From CALAZP01 sp041164265 (GTDB lineage: Bacteria > Bacteroidota > Bacteroidia > Chitinophagales > Saprospiraceae): a DNA stretch of 64,000 nt. A program made the position numbers and the translations under genes. The DNA lies in contig JBEAPR010000045.1 of NCBI GenBank assembly GCA_041164265.1, positions 1 to 64,000 of the forward strand, given 5' to 3'. Numbering within the stretch: the first letter of the stretch is position 1; each line of letters starts with the position of its first letter. Below are positions 24,532-33,665 of this stretch, in pieces. The notes beneath the pieces were generated by a model. That model ran no database searches, was not told the origin of the DNA, and saw only the letters and a program-made list of their open reading frames with translations.

Positions 24532-25407
24532 ATGTCAGTTTTGGTTAATAAGAATTCCAAAATTATCGTTCAAGGTTTTACAGGTAAAGAGGGCACTTTT
24601 CACGCCACCCAAATGATCGAATACGGTACTCAGGTGGTTGGAGGGGTTACTCCAGGTAAAGGGGGTCAAACCCATATCGGTAAACCTGTTTTTAATACTG
24701 TTAAAGATGCTGTTACACAGGCTGGTGCAGATACTTCTGTTATTTTTGTTCCCCCAGCGTTTGCCGGGGATGCCATTATGGAAGCTGCCGAAGCTGGAAT
24801 TAAGGTAATCATTTGTATCACAGAAGGAATTCCTGTACAGGATATGGTGAAGGTCAAAGCCTATCTCAGTGATAAAAATTGCAGATTAATAGGCCCTAAT
24901 TGCCCGGGTATCATTACTCCCGAGGAAGCTAAGTGCGGTATTATGCCTGGTTTTATTCATAAAAAGGGATCTATCGGTATTGTAAGCAGATCTGGAACCC
25001 TAACTTATGAAGCTGTTGATCAAGTTACAAGAGCTGGTCTCGGACAATCTACCTGTATTGGAATTGGAGGAGATCCAATTGTAGGAACCACTACCAAAGA
25101 GGCGGTGGAATTATTAATGAATGATCCGGAAACGGAGGGCATCATCATGATTGGAGAAATTGGTGGAGGAATGGAAGCAGAAGCTGCTGCCTACGTCAAA
25201 GAATATGGTACCAAACCAGTAGTTGGTTTTATTGCAGGTCAAACTGCACCCAAGGGGAGGACGATGGGGCATGCTGGTGCAATCATTGGAGGAGCAGAAG
25301 ATACAGCGGAAGCTAAAATGAAAATAATGGAAGCTTGTGGAATTCACGTGGTGATGTCACCGGCTGATATAGGAAATACTATGTTAAAAGCTCTAAAACG
25401 ACAATAA
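24532..25407 (+). CDS. sucD: Succinyl-CoA ligase subunit alpha
   Basis: SucD is the CoA-binding, phospho-histidine subunit of succinyl-CoA synthetase in the TCA cycle. The 291-residue protein has the Rossmann start SKIIVQGFTGKEGTFHATQM and the power-helix region GPNCPGIITPEEAKCGIMPG. The active-site His is in KGRTMGHAGAIIGG. Length is usual. sucC is not adjacent; the gene follows the FtsB-like gene by 4 bases and is closed by a terminator. Confidence 0.97.
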   Translation: MSVLVNKNSKIIVQGFTGKEGTFHATQMIEYGTQVVGGVTPGKGGQTHIGKPVFNTVKDAVTQAGADTSVIFVPPAFAGDAIMEAAEAGIKVIICITEGIPVQDMVKVKAYLSDKNCRLIGPNCPGIITPEEAKCGIMPGFIHKKGSIGIVSRSGTLTYEAVDQVTRAGLGQSTCIGIGGDPIVGTTTKEAVELLMNDPETEGIIMIGEIGGGMEAEAAAYVKEYGTKPVVGFIAGQTAPKGRTMGHAGAIIGGAEDTAEAKMKIMEACGIHVVMSPADIGNTMLKALKRQ

Positions 25408-25427
25408 AAAGTAACAGACGATTTTTT

Positions 25428-25463
25428 ACCGGTATTAGAGATTTCTCTTTTACCGGTTTTTTT
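25428..25463 (+). terminator. Terminator after sucD
   Basis: ACCGGTA and TACCGGT form the outer stem, with a second short stem AGAGA/TCTCT inside, followed by TTTTTTT. It begins 21 bases after the sucD stop. The left flank is T-rich rather than A-rich, so it serves mainly the plus strand. Confidence 0.7.
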
Positions 25464-25604
25464 ATGCTCTGCCTGACTTGAAAATTTTCTTGATAGTAGT
25501 ATTTAGCAAAGCTAAAAGTAGGCATTAGTAATGCATGAATACGGAAAATAATTAATAGTAATCCAGTTAGTATATTGGTATAAGGTAATTGAAACCCTAT
25601 AATT

Positions 25605-26072
25605 TCAAACCTTTTTGGACCTGAAATATTTAGGGTGAACCAATAAAAGGCCAAAACTTTCACCATCTTCTTTGGTTGTTTTTGAATGGTGTGCGCCATG
25701 TGCCCTTAAAATAGCTCTTGAATAGGAACTATCTAATTGCTTGAACCATTTAAACCGTCTGTGAATATAGACGTCGTGAATAAGGAAGTATATAAGTCCA
25801 TAGATAGAAATGCCAATTCCTACGAAAGTAAGCCAAAAATAACCAGGTTGAGAGAGGCCAATTATATAGCAAGCAGCACTGGGAATAGCGAAGACTAAAA
25901 AAAACAAATCGTTCTTTTCAAAAAATCCTTCTTTTTCATGATGAGGTAGATGGTGATCTTCATGCCAATTCCACAACCATCCATGCATCAGTTTTTTATG
26001 AGCCCACCAAGCGACAAATTCCATGGTTAAAATAGCTCCTAAAGTAATTAACAAATAAAGTACTACTTGCAT
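25605..26072 (-). CDS. crtZ: Beta-carotene hydroxylase CrtZ
   Basis: CrtZ is a di-iron membrane hydroxylase that adds the 3-hydroxyl group to beta-ionone rings of carotenoids. The 155-residue protein has four histidine clusters as in the fatty-acid-hydroxylase superfamily: AHKKLMH, HEDHHLPHH, HDVYIHRR and HGAHHSK, between hydrophobic helices (FLVFAIPSAACYIIGL and others). Length matches bacterial CrtZ. It is the last gene of the crtD-cruF-crtZ run, 10 bases after cruF. A 197-base gene-free stretch follows to sucD. Confidence 0.93.
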   Translation of the reverse strand: MQVVLYLLITLGAILTMEFVAWWAHKKLMHGWLWNWHEDHHLPHHEKEGFFEKNDLFFLVFAIPSAACYIIGLSQPGYFWLTFVGIGISIYGLIYFLIHDVYIHRRFKWFKQLDSSYSRAILRAHGAHHSKTTKEDGESFGLLLVHPKYFRSKKV

Positions 26073-26082
26073 AAGGAAGAAT

Positions 26083-26712
26083 TTATAGAATGATGTTTAA
26101 AATTACAAAAAATCCAAGTTGGATAAAAAACAAGGCACTACCCGCTTTGTTTTGTTCTTTACCTAACAATTTGAAAAAAATAAATTGGACCAATAAAGCA
26201 ATCCATAGCCAGCCCCAATAATTCTGAATAGGAACCTGGTTATGCTCCCAACTCCAAAAATCTAATAGGGGGGCTACTGGTTCTATAAAGAAATCAATTC
26301 CAACCATGAGTAAAGCAGCTAGGATAATTTTAAAGACACTTTTCAGCTGAGATGCCAATTGATTAGCAAGCATTCCTGCCGCATAGGTGATCATTACCCA
26401 ATTGATACCAATCATTAAAGGAGTTTCCGCCACTTTGGGCCCTAAGCTTTGGCCGTAGGCGTACGCTCCAAATAAAAGGCCAGTGCGGACACCAAACCAT
26501 TCAGCAGTCCACCCAATGATAAAAACTAAGCATACAAATAAAATCAAATGAGCATTTTTGGATGAATGATTCCAAAGTACAAGTCCCAAACTAACCAACA
26601 AATTAATCGGAGTTAATAGAATGAAGGGGGGCCAAATATTAGTTCCAATTCCAATTATGCCAACCGTATATAGGACCAATAAAATGAATAGGATAGTTTG
26701 AAATCTATGCAC
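26083..26712 (-). CDS. cruF: Carotenoid 1',2'-hydratase, CruF family
   Basis: CruF-type proteins add water across the terminal psi-end double bond of acyclic carotenoid ends, giving 1'-hydroxy products such as myxol or saproxanthin. The 209-residue protein has about six to seven hydrophobic helices and conserved polar spots (WTAEWFGVRTGLLFGAYAY, INWVMITYAAGM, DFFIEPVA), typical of the DUF422/CruF family. It lies between crtD and crtZ with gaps of 15 and 10 bases, so all three are likely one transcript. Specific activity is inferred from family and context. Confidence 0.85.
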   Translation of the reverse strand: MHRFQTILFILLVLYTVGIIGIGTNIWPPFILLTPINLLVSLGLVLWNHSSKNAHLILFVCLVFIIGWTAEWFGVRTGLLFGAYAYGQSLGPKVAETPLMIGINWVMITYAAGMLANQLASQLKSVFKIILAALLMVGIDFFIEPVAPLLDFWSWEHNQVPIQNYWGWLWIALLVQFIFFKLLGKEQNKAGSALFFIQLGFFVILNIIL

Positions 26713-26727
26713 GTTATACGCTAACTT

Positions 26728-28188
26728 TTAGGCTTTATAAATTAATTCCTCCACTATTTTCGCTGATTGAAGGCATAGTGGAATTCCTCCACCGGGATGA
26801 GCACTTCCACCACAAAAATAAAGATTCTTTATTTTAGATGAGAAATTTGGATGCCTAAGAAATGCCGCCATTTTATTATTAGAACTGGTTCCGTATAAGG
26901 CCCCTAAATGAGAACCAGTAATGCTTTCAATGGTAATAGGTTGCAGTACTTCTTCCACTTCAATCATTGTGGAGAGGTCGCAATTCAACATGCGACTTAC
27001 CTTTTGGAGAATGTTTTGACGAGAGCGAGCTATAATTTCATCCCAATTTTGACCTTGATTGTATGGGACATTGATCATAGTAAACCAGTTTTCCGAGTCA
27101 GAAGGCGCATCTTCGGGAGAGTACTTTGAACTTATATTGATATAAACGGTGGGATCGTTACTCACCTCCCCCTTTTGAAGCATTTCAAATTCCTTTTCGT
27201 AGTCTTCACTGAAAAAGATATTGTGCAGGTCCAGTTCTTTAAAATGACCACGGATGCCCCAATAGAAAATTAAAGCCGAAGTTGATTTTTCTTGTTTTAA
27301 GAATACATTTGGATGCCACTTTTTGGGAAGGAGTTTTTCATAAGTAAAAAATACATCCATATTGCTAACCACCTGATCAAACTCATATTTTTCTCCATTT
27401 ACCCGTAATCCATCGACTTGATTACCCTTTAATGCTATCTTTTCTACTTCAGCATTCAATTGGAAAGTAACGCCTAAATCAAGAGCCAGCTGGGTTACAG
27501 CCCGAGTAATGGCAACCATCCCTCCTCGGGGATAAAAGGCTCCAATTTCATATTCTAAATGGGGGATGATGGTCAGTAGACCCGGAGCTTTGTATGGGTT
27601 AGACCCATTATAAGTAGCATATCTGTTGAGTAATTGGGTCATTTTAGGATCCTCCACCATTCGTTTGTTTACCTGGTTCATGGTGGTAAACAAATCAAAT
27701 TGTGGAATTTTAAGAAGTGCTTTTATCACCCTTGTATCCCACCAAGTTTTCCATCTATGCAGGGATTTTTCTAAAAAAATCTTTCCGGTAAGTTCATATT
27801 TAGATGCGCTGTCTTCTAAGGAGTGAAGAACTTTTTTGGCAGGTACTCCCAAGACCTGTTCCACCTCTTTTGCAAATGTTGCTTTGTCCGCACTAGCTTG
27901 TAGACGGGTACCATCTTCCCAAAAGTAATTGCATATATTCGGCAATCGCTCGTATTGGAAATAATCTTTTGGATTTTTGCCAGCCAAATGAAAAAGTGCA
28001 TCTATATACTGAGGCATAGTAAATAAGGAGGGACCTCTATCAAACCGATAATCTCCAAGTTGAAAGGCGGATAATTTACCACCAGTTTGGTTATTTTTTT
28101 CGAAAACAGTCACTGATTCACCCCTCGCTGCTAATCTTACTGCGGTGGCCAAACCTGCTATGCCAGCGCCTATAATCCCTGTTTTCAT
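26728..28188 (-). CDS. crtD: Carotenoid 3,4-desaturase CrtD-like (phytoene-desaturase family)
   Basis: This is an FAD-dependent desaturase of the CrtI/CrtD family. The 486-residue protein opens with a dinucleotide-binding motif, GAGIAGLATAVRLAARGESV (residues 7-26), and has the family end FCGGSAHPGGGIPLCLQSAK near residue 460. Adjacent cruF and crtZ point to the CrtD role (3',4'-desaturation of 1'-hydroxy-carotenoid) rather than phytoene desaturation. No crtB, crtI or lycopene cyclase is present here. It starts 51 bases after the histidine kinase stop. A CrtI function cannot be excluded from sequence alone. Confidence 0.85.
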   Translation of the reverse strand: MKTGIIGAGIAGLATAVRLAARGESVTVFEKNNQTGGKLSAFQLGDYRFDRGPSLFTMPQYIDALFHLAGKNPKDYFQYERLPNICNYFWEDGTRLQASADKATFAKEVEQVLGVPAKKVLHSLEDSASKYELTGKIFLEKSLHRWKTWWDTRVIKALLKIPQFDLFTTMNQVNKRMVEDPKMTQLLNRYATYNGSNPYKAPGLLTIIPHLEYEIGAFYPRGGMVAITRAVTQLALDLGVTFQLNAEVEKIALKGNQVDGLRVNGEKYEFDQVVSNMDVFFTYEKLLPKKWHPNVFLKQEKSTSALIFYWGIRGHFKELDLHNIFFSEDYEKEFEMLQKGEVSNDPTVYINISSKYSPEDAPSDSENWFTMINVPYNQGQNWDEIIARSRQNILQKVSRMLNCDLSTMIEVEEVLQPITIESITGSHLGALYGTSSNNKMAAFLRHPNFSSKIKNLYFCGGSAHPGGGIPLCLQSAKIVEELIYKA

Positions 28189-28239
28189 TTTCCTTTTTGA
28201 TTGGAAACAAGACTTTCGACCTTCTGTTCGTCCCCCTTG

Positions 28240-31200
28240 CTAATTTTTAGCCCGCTCTTGCTCATAAATAGGTAATTGTACAGTAAAGGTAGTTCCCACG
28301 TCTTCTTTGGTGGTAAAAGATATTTTGCCCCCAGCTGCAGTGATAATACTCTTACAAATGGCGAGTCCCAACCCACTTCCAGAACTTTTAGTTGTGAAAT
28401 TGGGAACAAATACCATCTCTTGAATATCCAGTGGTATCCCCGTTCCATTATCTGTAATTTGGATATAGGCCTCAGATTTTTTTATAGATAAATCAATTAT
28501 AATTTTGCCTTGTCCTGATACTGGAATGGCTTGAATGGCATTGGTAACCAGATTTTGTAATACCCTGATTAATTGGGCTTTATCTGCATTTACGTAAACA
28601 ACAGTTGGCGGTAAAATTAATTGGAAGGAAATCGTCGATTGGGTCCCGTTTACATGCAATTCATAAATGGACTGCACACAGGTATTTAGGTCAAATACTT
28701 GATTGACTGCTTTTGGCATAGAAGCGAAATTCGAAAATTCGGTAGCAATTTTAGCCAGGCCTTCAATTTGTTCTACAATGGTTTGAGAAACTTTCTTAAT
28801 GTGGTTTTCAATATCTTGTGGGTGGGCTTGAAATGCCCGCTGAAGGTGCTGAATACTGAGTTTCATAGGGGTTAGCGGATTTTTAATTTCATGAGCCACT
28901 TGTTTGGCCATTTGCCGCCAGGCGCCTTCTCTTTCCGATTGCTTAAGTTCTTTGGTTTTTTCATCCAATTCGAAAATCATCTCATTGTACCTATCTACTA
29001 AAACCCCGATTTCATCTTTTTTGCTCCATTGTAACGGTTCATTTTTTTCATCTAGTTTTATAGTTTGCAGCCTATTGGCAATGCGAGTTATCGGAAGGGT
29101 TATCGTTTGAGAAAGTAAAATTACCACGCCTACTGCCAAGAGTAAAAAGAGAACATAAAACGAGAGCAGGGTTCCAAAAAAATCATATATATCTTCACTC
29201 AAACCAGTTTTACCTGAGAAATAGGGGATACCTAAATAACCCAGATTCGTTTGGTTTTTGGTAATAGGAAGGTAAGCTTCCTGGTAAGACAGGGTCCCAG
29301 TTTTACTTGGAATAATAATAGGATCTTTTCCTAAATTGTTCAAATAGTAATACGCAGCACTAGGTATTTGGGGAACTTTTATACCTTCGGTAAAAAGAAT
29401 ATTATTGGAGGCATAAGCCAATATTCCATTAGGGTTCCACCATGTTAAATCCATTTGGTATTTACTTTGCGTGTTAACCAAAAAGTTTTTTATATGAGAA
29501 ATTGGCATGCCTTGATCTGACAGGGGTATATTCTCCCATTCCTTTTTTACGGTAGATACCAAATCATTGAGTTTTTTACTTTCATCTTGCTGAAAGGCTC
29601 GGTTAAAAAAGGAAACAGTGTACCAACCGAATACCAAAAAACTGATAAGAATAAGTCCTCCGAAAGCCAATTGAACTCGATTGCTCAGAGTGGGTTTGCT
29701 GAAAATAGGTCGATCTGGATTAAAAGGAATGGCCTCCACCCATGAATTGATAGCGGAAAAAACCAATAAAATAAGTGTAAGCAAAATGAAAAAAAAGGAA
29801 AATATAGCAAATCCTTGTTGGTATCCTTTTAGTGTTTGCCCAATGACGATAGTAGTACCATCAGCAGTCCGGTATAATAAATCAGCTCGTTGACTGTTGA
29901 TTACTCTTTGAAAGGAATTAGCAGAGAGTTCTCCAGCTTCGATAAGTAATTGCTGCGGGGGTTGGCCCTGGATGTAAATGTTACTGTTGCCCATGGCCAT
30001 AGCGAAATCGTAGTTTCGCATGTCTTTCCAGACATCTAGTTGGCTGTTTTGTAGCAATGTTTGATAGACACTCTTTGGTACATTAATATTCGGAATTAAA
30101 AGCAGATTGGTGCCAATTTGGTAAGAGAAAGGGTGAGTCTGTTGATCATTTTTTTGCAAAAAAGGCTGAAGTGTAGGGGTGGTTTGTTCGTCCAATAGGA
30201 ATTGGAAATTATTGGATAAAATGGGAAAAATCAATCTAAGACTATCGGCAACTAGTTGATTCTGGATAGGAGTAGCTGTCCATAGATTGGTCAATTGTCT
30301 TAATTCATTTTCTAATTCTGGCAGCGGCTTACCCGCTAATTGTTCAGCAATCTGTTGACCGGTCTGAAGACTTTTTTCAATATTGTATTTCACTAAGAAA
30401 AAGGAAGGGAAAGCGGAAAAAAAGATCAACCATACGGATAGCCAAGACAAAGACCGAATGGACGTATCTGCAAATAAATCGAATAGGGATAAATAGGATA
30501 ATAAAATAAGTAAAAGTGGCAGGGGTCCTATTCCCAAATTTAGAAATGGATATAGGGGTAGGATCAATAATATGACGCCGCCCAGTAAGGGTAATCTCTG
30601 ATTACTTGCCAGGCCCAATTGTATTACTGCCAGCATCATTCTATGGGTAAATAGATAAAGACCAAATAACAGGAAAAGGATAGTGGCAATAGTTGCTGCA
30701 GCTTCTAACTCAAATCGGAATAGGTTATTTAATGCAAAAGAAGTATTGGTTTCTAAAATAAGTGTTTTAATAAGCTGGGTGTAGGCTAAAAATACAGCAG
30801 CAATTATAAAGTAAGCACCTGCGGTAAAAATCAATCGCTGCGGTCTTTTTTTGATGGCCAGAATAATATTTCCAAAATTTCTGTGAAAAAAAATCATTAA
30901 CCAAAACCCCAACATGCTGTCAAACAGCTTTATAATGGAATCAAAAGGTAGATAAGCGGAAGTTTGTACAACCACTTTGCTGAATAGTTCAGAGAATGCT
31001 ACTCGTAATAATGGATGGGACAAAATAAATATTTGGCCAACAACCCAAAGCCCACCCCAAAGCGGGTGAAACTTTTGAGCGGCATAATTGCCGATTTTAT
31101 TGTGCATGCCAATCCAACCAATGAGGGTCAACAAAAGTAGAAGTCCAGTTACCCAGACAGGTGTAATTGGAGTTAATTTCTCTGAGGTTGGTTGAATAAA

Positions 31201-31785
31201 ACCTAATGGTTTTGCAAGTAGGTTGCCACCTATAGGGTAGTTAGATGGATTCAGCCCTATTTGTATGCCTTCGTATTCAGAGGTGAGATAATCTCCTTGA
31301 ACCGGATATAATCTTTGAAGATTTATAGCACTCACTACAGTACTGGGAATGGAAGTACCCTTAAGAGATCTTTTTTTTAAAATCCAGGTTCCCGTTTTAT
31401 TTTTGATAAATATTTCAGCCCCTTCCTCTATATTAATGAGGATTTCCTGCTCTGGAATCCAGGTGCTGGCACTCCATAGAACCAATTCTTTATCTCTAAT
31501 AAAAAATAATTCGTAGGGCTTATTAGCAATACGCTGTAAAGCTGGAAAAAAAGCTAAGGATTCAGATGGACTAGAGAAACCTTTTGATACAATTTTTTCA
31601 ATGACAGAGAGGTGGTTATTTAAAAAACTTTCTACCTCCTCATTCTGAAGGTGGTATTCTTTTTGAATTTGTTCGGCAACAGTGGAAAAATATCGGTGAT
31701 CTTGTTGTCCTAAATATTGAATATAGAGGAGACTTCCTCCTAAAACCAATAGAACAAGATTAAGAATACCTCTTATTTTTTTCAT
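28240..31785 (-). CDS. Large NtrY-like sensor histidine kinase
   Basis: A membrane sensor kinase of about 1181 residues. The ATG at 31785 (MKKIRGILNLVLLVLGGS) is preferred to the one at 31812, which gives a poor N-terminus. The N-terminal 500 residues hold an extracytoplasmic segment and about a dozen hydrophobic helices. A second periplasmic region follows (about 500-840), then a transmembrane helix, HAMP (LSQTITLPITRIANRLQTIK) and the H-box AHEIKNPLTPMKLS, with the phospho-acceptor His near residue 965. The ATPase domain has NAIQAIP (N box), ITDNGTGIP and SSGSGLGLAICKSI. The H-box resembles NtrY. No response regulator is adjacent; carotenoid genes lie downstream. The signal is unknown. Confidence 0.88.
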   Translation of the reverse strand: MKKIRGILNLVLLVLGGSLLYIQYLGQQDHRYFSTVAEQIQKEYHLQNEEVESFLNNHLSVIEKIVSKGFSSPSESLAFFPALQRIANKPYELFFIRDKELVLWSASTWIPEQEILINIEEGAEIFIKNKTGTWILKKRSLKGTSIPSTVVSAINLQRLYPVQGDYLTSEYEGIQIGLNPSNYPIGGNLLAKPLGFIQPTSEKLTPITPVWVTGLLLLLTLIGWIGMHNKIGNYAAQKFHPLWGGLWVVGQIFILSHPLLRVAFSELFSKVVVQTSAYLPFDSIIKLFDSMLGFWLMIFFHRNFGNIILAIKKRPQRLIFTAGAYFIIAAVFLAYTQLIKTLILETNTSFALNNLFRFELEAAATIATILFLLFGLYLFTHRMMLAVIQLGLASNQRLPLLGGVILLILPLYPFLNLGIGPLPLLLILLSYLSLFDLFADTSIRSLSWLSVWLIFFSAFPSFFLVKYNIEKSLQTGQQIAEQLAGKPLPELENELRQLTNLWTATPIQNQLVADSLRLIFPILSNNFQFLLDEQTTPTLQPFLQKNDQQTHPFSYQIGTNLLLIPNINVPKSVYQTLLQNSQLDVWKDMRNYDFAMAMGNSNIYIQGQPPQQLLIEAGELSANSFQRVINSQRADLLYRTADGTTIVIGQTLKGYQQGFAIFSFFFILLTLILLVFSAINSWVEAIPFNPDRPIFSKPTLSNRVQLAFGGLILISFLVFGWYTVSFFNRAFQQDESKKLNDLVSTVKKEWENIPLSDQGMPISHIKNFLVNTQSKYQMDLTWWNPNGILAYASNNILFTEGIKVPQIPSAAYYYLNNLGKDPIIIPSKTGTLSYQEAYLPITKNQTNLGYLGIPYFSGKTGLSEDIYDFFGTLLSFYVLFLLLAVGVVILLSQTITLPITRIANRLQTIKLDEKNEPLQWSKKDEIGVLVDRYNEMIFELDEKTKELKQSEREGAWRQMAKQVAHEIKNPLTPMKLSIQHLQRAFQAHPQDIENHIKKVSQTIVEQIEGLAKIATEFSNFASMPKAVNQVFDLNTCVQSIYELHVNGTQSTISFQLILPPTVVYVNADKAQLIRVLQNLVTNAIQAIPVSGQGKIIIDLSIKKSEAYIQITDNGTGIPLDIQEMVFVPNFTTKSSGSGLGLAICKSIITAAGGKISFTTKEDVGTTFTVQLPIYEQERAKN
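29383..29391. repeat. Dispersed palindrome copy (ACCGAAGGT form)
   Basis: On the minus strand this reads TTTTT-ACCGAAGGT-ATAAAA, inside the histidine kinase gene (codons Thr-Glu-Gly). It is one of seven copies of TTT-NCCGAAGGN' in the window with complementary end bases. Confidence 0.5.
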
Positions 31786-31830
31786 ATATGATAAATTAAT
31801 GCAATATAACAAAGGTTGCCTTTTTTATAC

Positions 31831-31838
31831 TAATTTTG
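31831..31838 (+). promoter_or_regulatory. rnpB promoter -7 element
   Basis: TAATTTTG (TAnnTTTG) ends five bases before the first base of the RNase P RNA, the expected distance to a transcription start. No clear -33 TTTG is seen; TTG occurs at 31816-31818, closer than the usual spacing. Confidence 0.65.
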
Positions 31839-31842
31839 AGGT

Positions 31843-32236
31843 GTTTGCCGTCGGTGGTACTATCGCGGTACTGTATTTTATGCAGTGACGAGGAAAGTCC
31901 GGACAACGCAGAGCACCACGCCATTTAACGAATGGGGCTGTTGAAAGACAGTACAGAAAGTGTCACAGAAAGCTATACCGCCGGATTAGTTTTCGGTAAG
32001 GGTGAAAATGTGCGGTAAGAGCGCACATCATCATTTGGTAACAAATGGTGAGGATAAACCTCGTGGGTTGAAATGCCATGTACATCCCAAATCCATTAAG
32101 GAGCCAGGTTGCTCGCTTGGTTGGCAACAGTTGGGAGGGGTAGGCAGATTGATCTTGTCAGTGATGACAAGGCTAGATAAATGATAGTAGCTACTTTCGA
32201 GTAGAACAGAATCCGGCTTATAAGCCGGCGGCAAAC
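31843..32236 (+). ncRNA. rnpB: RNase P RNA (type A)
   Basis: This is the catalytic RNA that removes tRNA 5' leaders. The conserved 5' core GAGGAAAGTCCGGACAACGC lies near 31890-31909 and the 3' core AGATAAATGATAGTAGC, then ACAGAATCCGGCTTATA, ends near 32224. The termini pair as P1: GTTTGCCG at 31843-31850 with CGGCAAAC at 32229-32236, which fixes both ends. About 394 bases is normal. The RNA is divergent from the histidine kinase (57 bases) and convergent with feoB, whose stop is only 2 bases away. Open frames on either strand inside it are not genes. Confidence 0.96.
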
Positions 32237-32238
32237 TT

Positions 32239-33654
32239 TTAAATGATTCTCCAAAATTGAGCTACTAAAAAAGTAACTACTAACCCTAATAAAATAGGGT
32301 ATAGGGTAGCTATAGTCGTCCATTTTACACTGTTAGTTTCTTTGTAAATAGTGTAAATGGTAGTGCTACATGGGTTGTGTAGCAAACTAAACAACATCAA
32401 ATTGATGGCAGTAAGTAAAGTCCAACCTCCTTCTTTTAAAATAGCTCCAGTAGCACTGGTAGAATCCAATTCAAAAAGAACACCTTGACCAACCCCTGCA
32501 TCAATTCCGGTTACCAAAACAGTTAACATTAAAACGGTTGGAATGACAATCTCATTAGCTGGAATCGCTACGATATATGCCAATAAAATAACCCCATTTA
32601 ATCCGATCAGGAAACCAAAATTGTCAAAAAATTGAATAAGGTGAAAGGCTATACTCATATCGTTTATTTCAATATTAGAGATTAACCAAATTACTGCCCC
32701 AGCAGGTGCAGCGAAAACTACTGCTCTCCACAAAACAATTAGAGTTCGGTCAATCAAAGAGGTATAGATGGTTTTCCAAAATCTTGGAGGCCGGTAAGGA
32801 GGAAGTTCTAAGTTAAAGGTGGAAACCTCCCCTTTGAGAACAGTTTTGGATAATAGCCAAGAGGAAGTAAACATAAAAAACATTCCTAGAACTGCAATTC
32901 CAATGACTGCTAATAATGCCGTCAAACTAGAAAAGAGAGGAGGGACTACTGCTCCAATGAATATGGTAGCGATTAAAATTTGGGTGGGCCATCTACCATT
33001 ACATAGAGAAAAATTATTCGTAATAATGGCGATGAGTCTTTCTCTTGGACTGTCAATAATTCGAGTGGCCACCACCCCAGCAGCATTGCAACCAAAACCC
33101 ATACTCATAGTCAATGCTTGTTTGCCATGTGCACCAGCCTTTTTAAATAAATGATCTAGGTTAAAAGCTACCCGAGGTAAGTATCCAAAGTCTTCCAATA
33201 AGGTGAATAAAGGGAAAAAGATTGCCATAGGGGGTAACATCACTGCGATTACCCACGCAACAGCTAAATACACTCCATCAATTAAAAATCCATCTAACCA
33301 AAATGGAAGCCCTATGACCTCTGAGCCTTGTTTGAGGATGGGATGAACGGTATCCAATAATAAGTGTCCCAACAAAGCTGAAGGGTAATTAGCCCCGATA
33401 ATAGTTAACCATAGTGTCAAACCTAGAAGAATAAACATAATAGGAAATCCCCATATTTTACTGGTAACGATAGCATCGATTTTTTGATCCAATCTATTGG
33501 TTGTTTGACCACTTTTCAATCGAACTGCATCATTGACGATTTGAGCGGCGTCTGCATAAATCCCCTCCGTTAGGTGGTCGTGGAAATCATCCCCAATTTG
33601 CCACCTTAGTTCTTTAGATAATTGTATAATGTGATCTATATTCTTCTTACCCAT
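32239..33654 (-). CDS. feoB: FeoB membrane domain as a separate protein
   Basis: This 471-residue protein is the ferrous-iron permease part of FeoB. It begins with the end of the helical linker (YADAAQIVNDAVRLKSG, as in intact FeoB), then about eight transmembrane helices with two Gate motifs: TMSMGFGCNAAGVVATRI and a C-terminal SLLHNPCSTTIYTIYKE, where conserved Cys residues line the path. The start ATG at 33654 is 11 bases after the stop of the G-domain gene and in another frame. An in-frame TAG lies 15-17 bases upstream of the ATG, so the two halves are really separate genes. Together they should import Fe2+ in the inner membrane. Confidence 0.93.
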   Translation of the reverse strand: MGKKNIDHIIQLSKELRWQIGDDFHDHLTEGIYADAAQIVNDAVRLKSGQTTNRLDQKIDAIVTSKIWGFPIMFILLGLTLWLTIIGANYPSALLGHLLLDTVHPILKQGSEVIGLPFWLDGFLIDGVYLAVAWVIAVMLPPMAIFFPLFTLLEDFGYLPRVAFNLDHLFKKAGAHGKQALTMSMGFGCNAAGVVATRIIDSPRERLIAIITNNFSLCNGRWPTQILIATIFIGAVVPPLFSSLTALLAVIGIAVLGMFFMFTSSWLLSKTVLKGEVSTFNLELPPYRPPRFWKTIYTSLIDRTLIVLWRAVVFAAPAGAVIWLISNIEINDMSIAFHLIQFFDNFGFLIGLNGVILLAYIVAIPANEIVIPTVLMLTVLVTGIDAGVGQGVLFELDSTSATGAILKEGGWTLLTAINLMLFSLLHNPCSTTIYTIYKETNSVKWTTIATLYPILLGLVVTFLVAQFWRII

Positions 33655-33665
33655 GATGTATAGTT

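Noticed and set aside
25379..25699. 106-codon minus-strand frame overlapping sucD and crtZ ends
   Set aside because: It overlaps two genes in other frames, and crtZ is complete with all four His clusters, so it is not a frameshifted remainder of crtZ.
28185..28448. 87-codon minus-strand frame between the kinase and crtD
   Set aside because: It lies within the kinase ATPase region in another frame and has no family features.
32002..32323. Short open frames on both strands across the RNase P RNA
   Set aside because: They overlap conserved RNase P RNA core elements and show no recognisable protein features.
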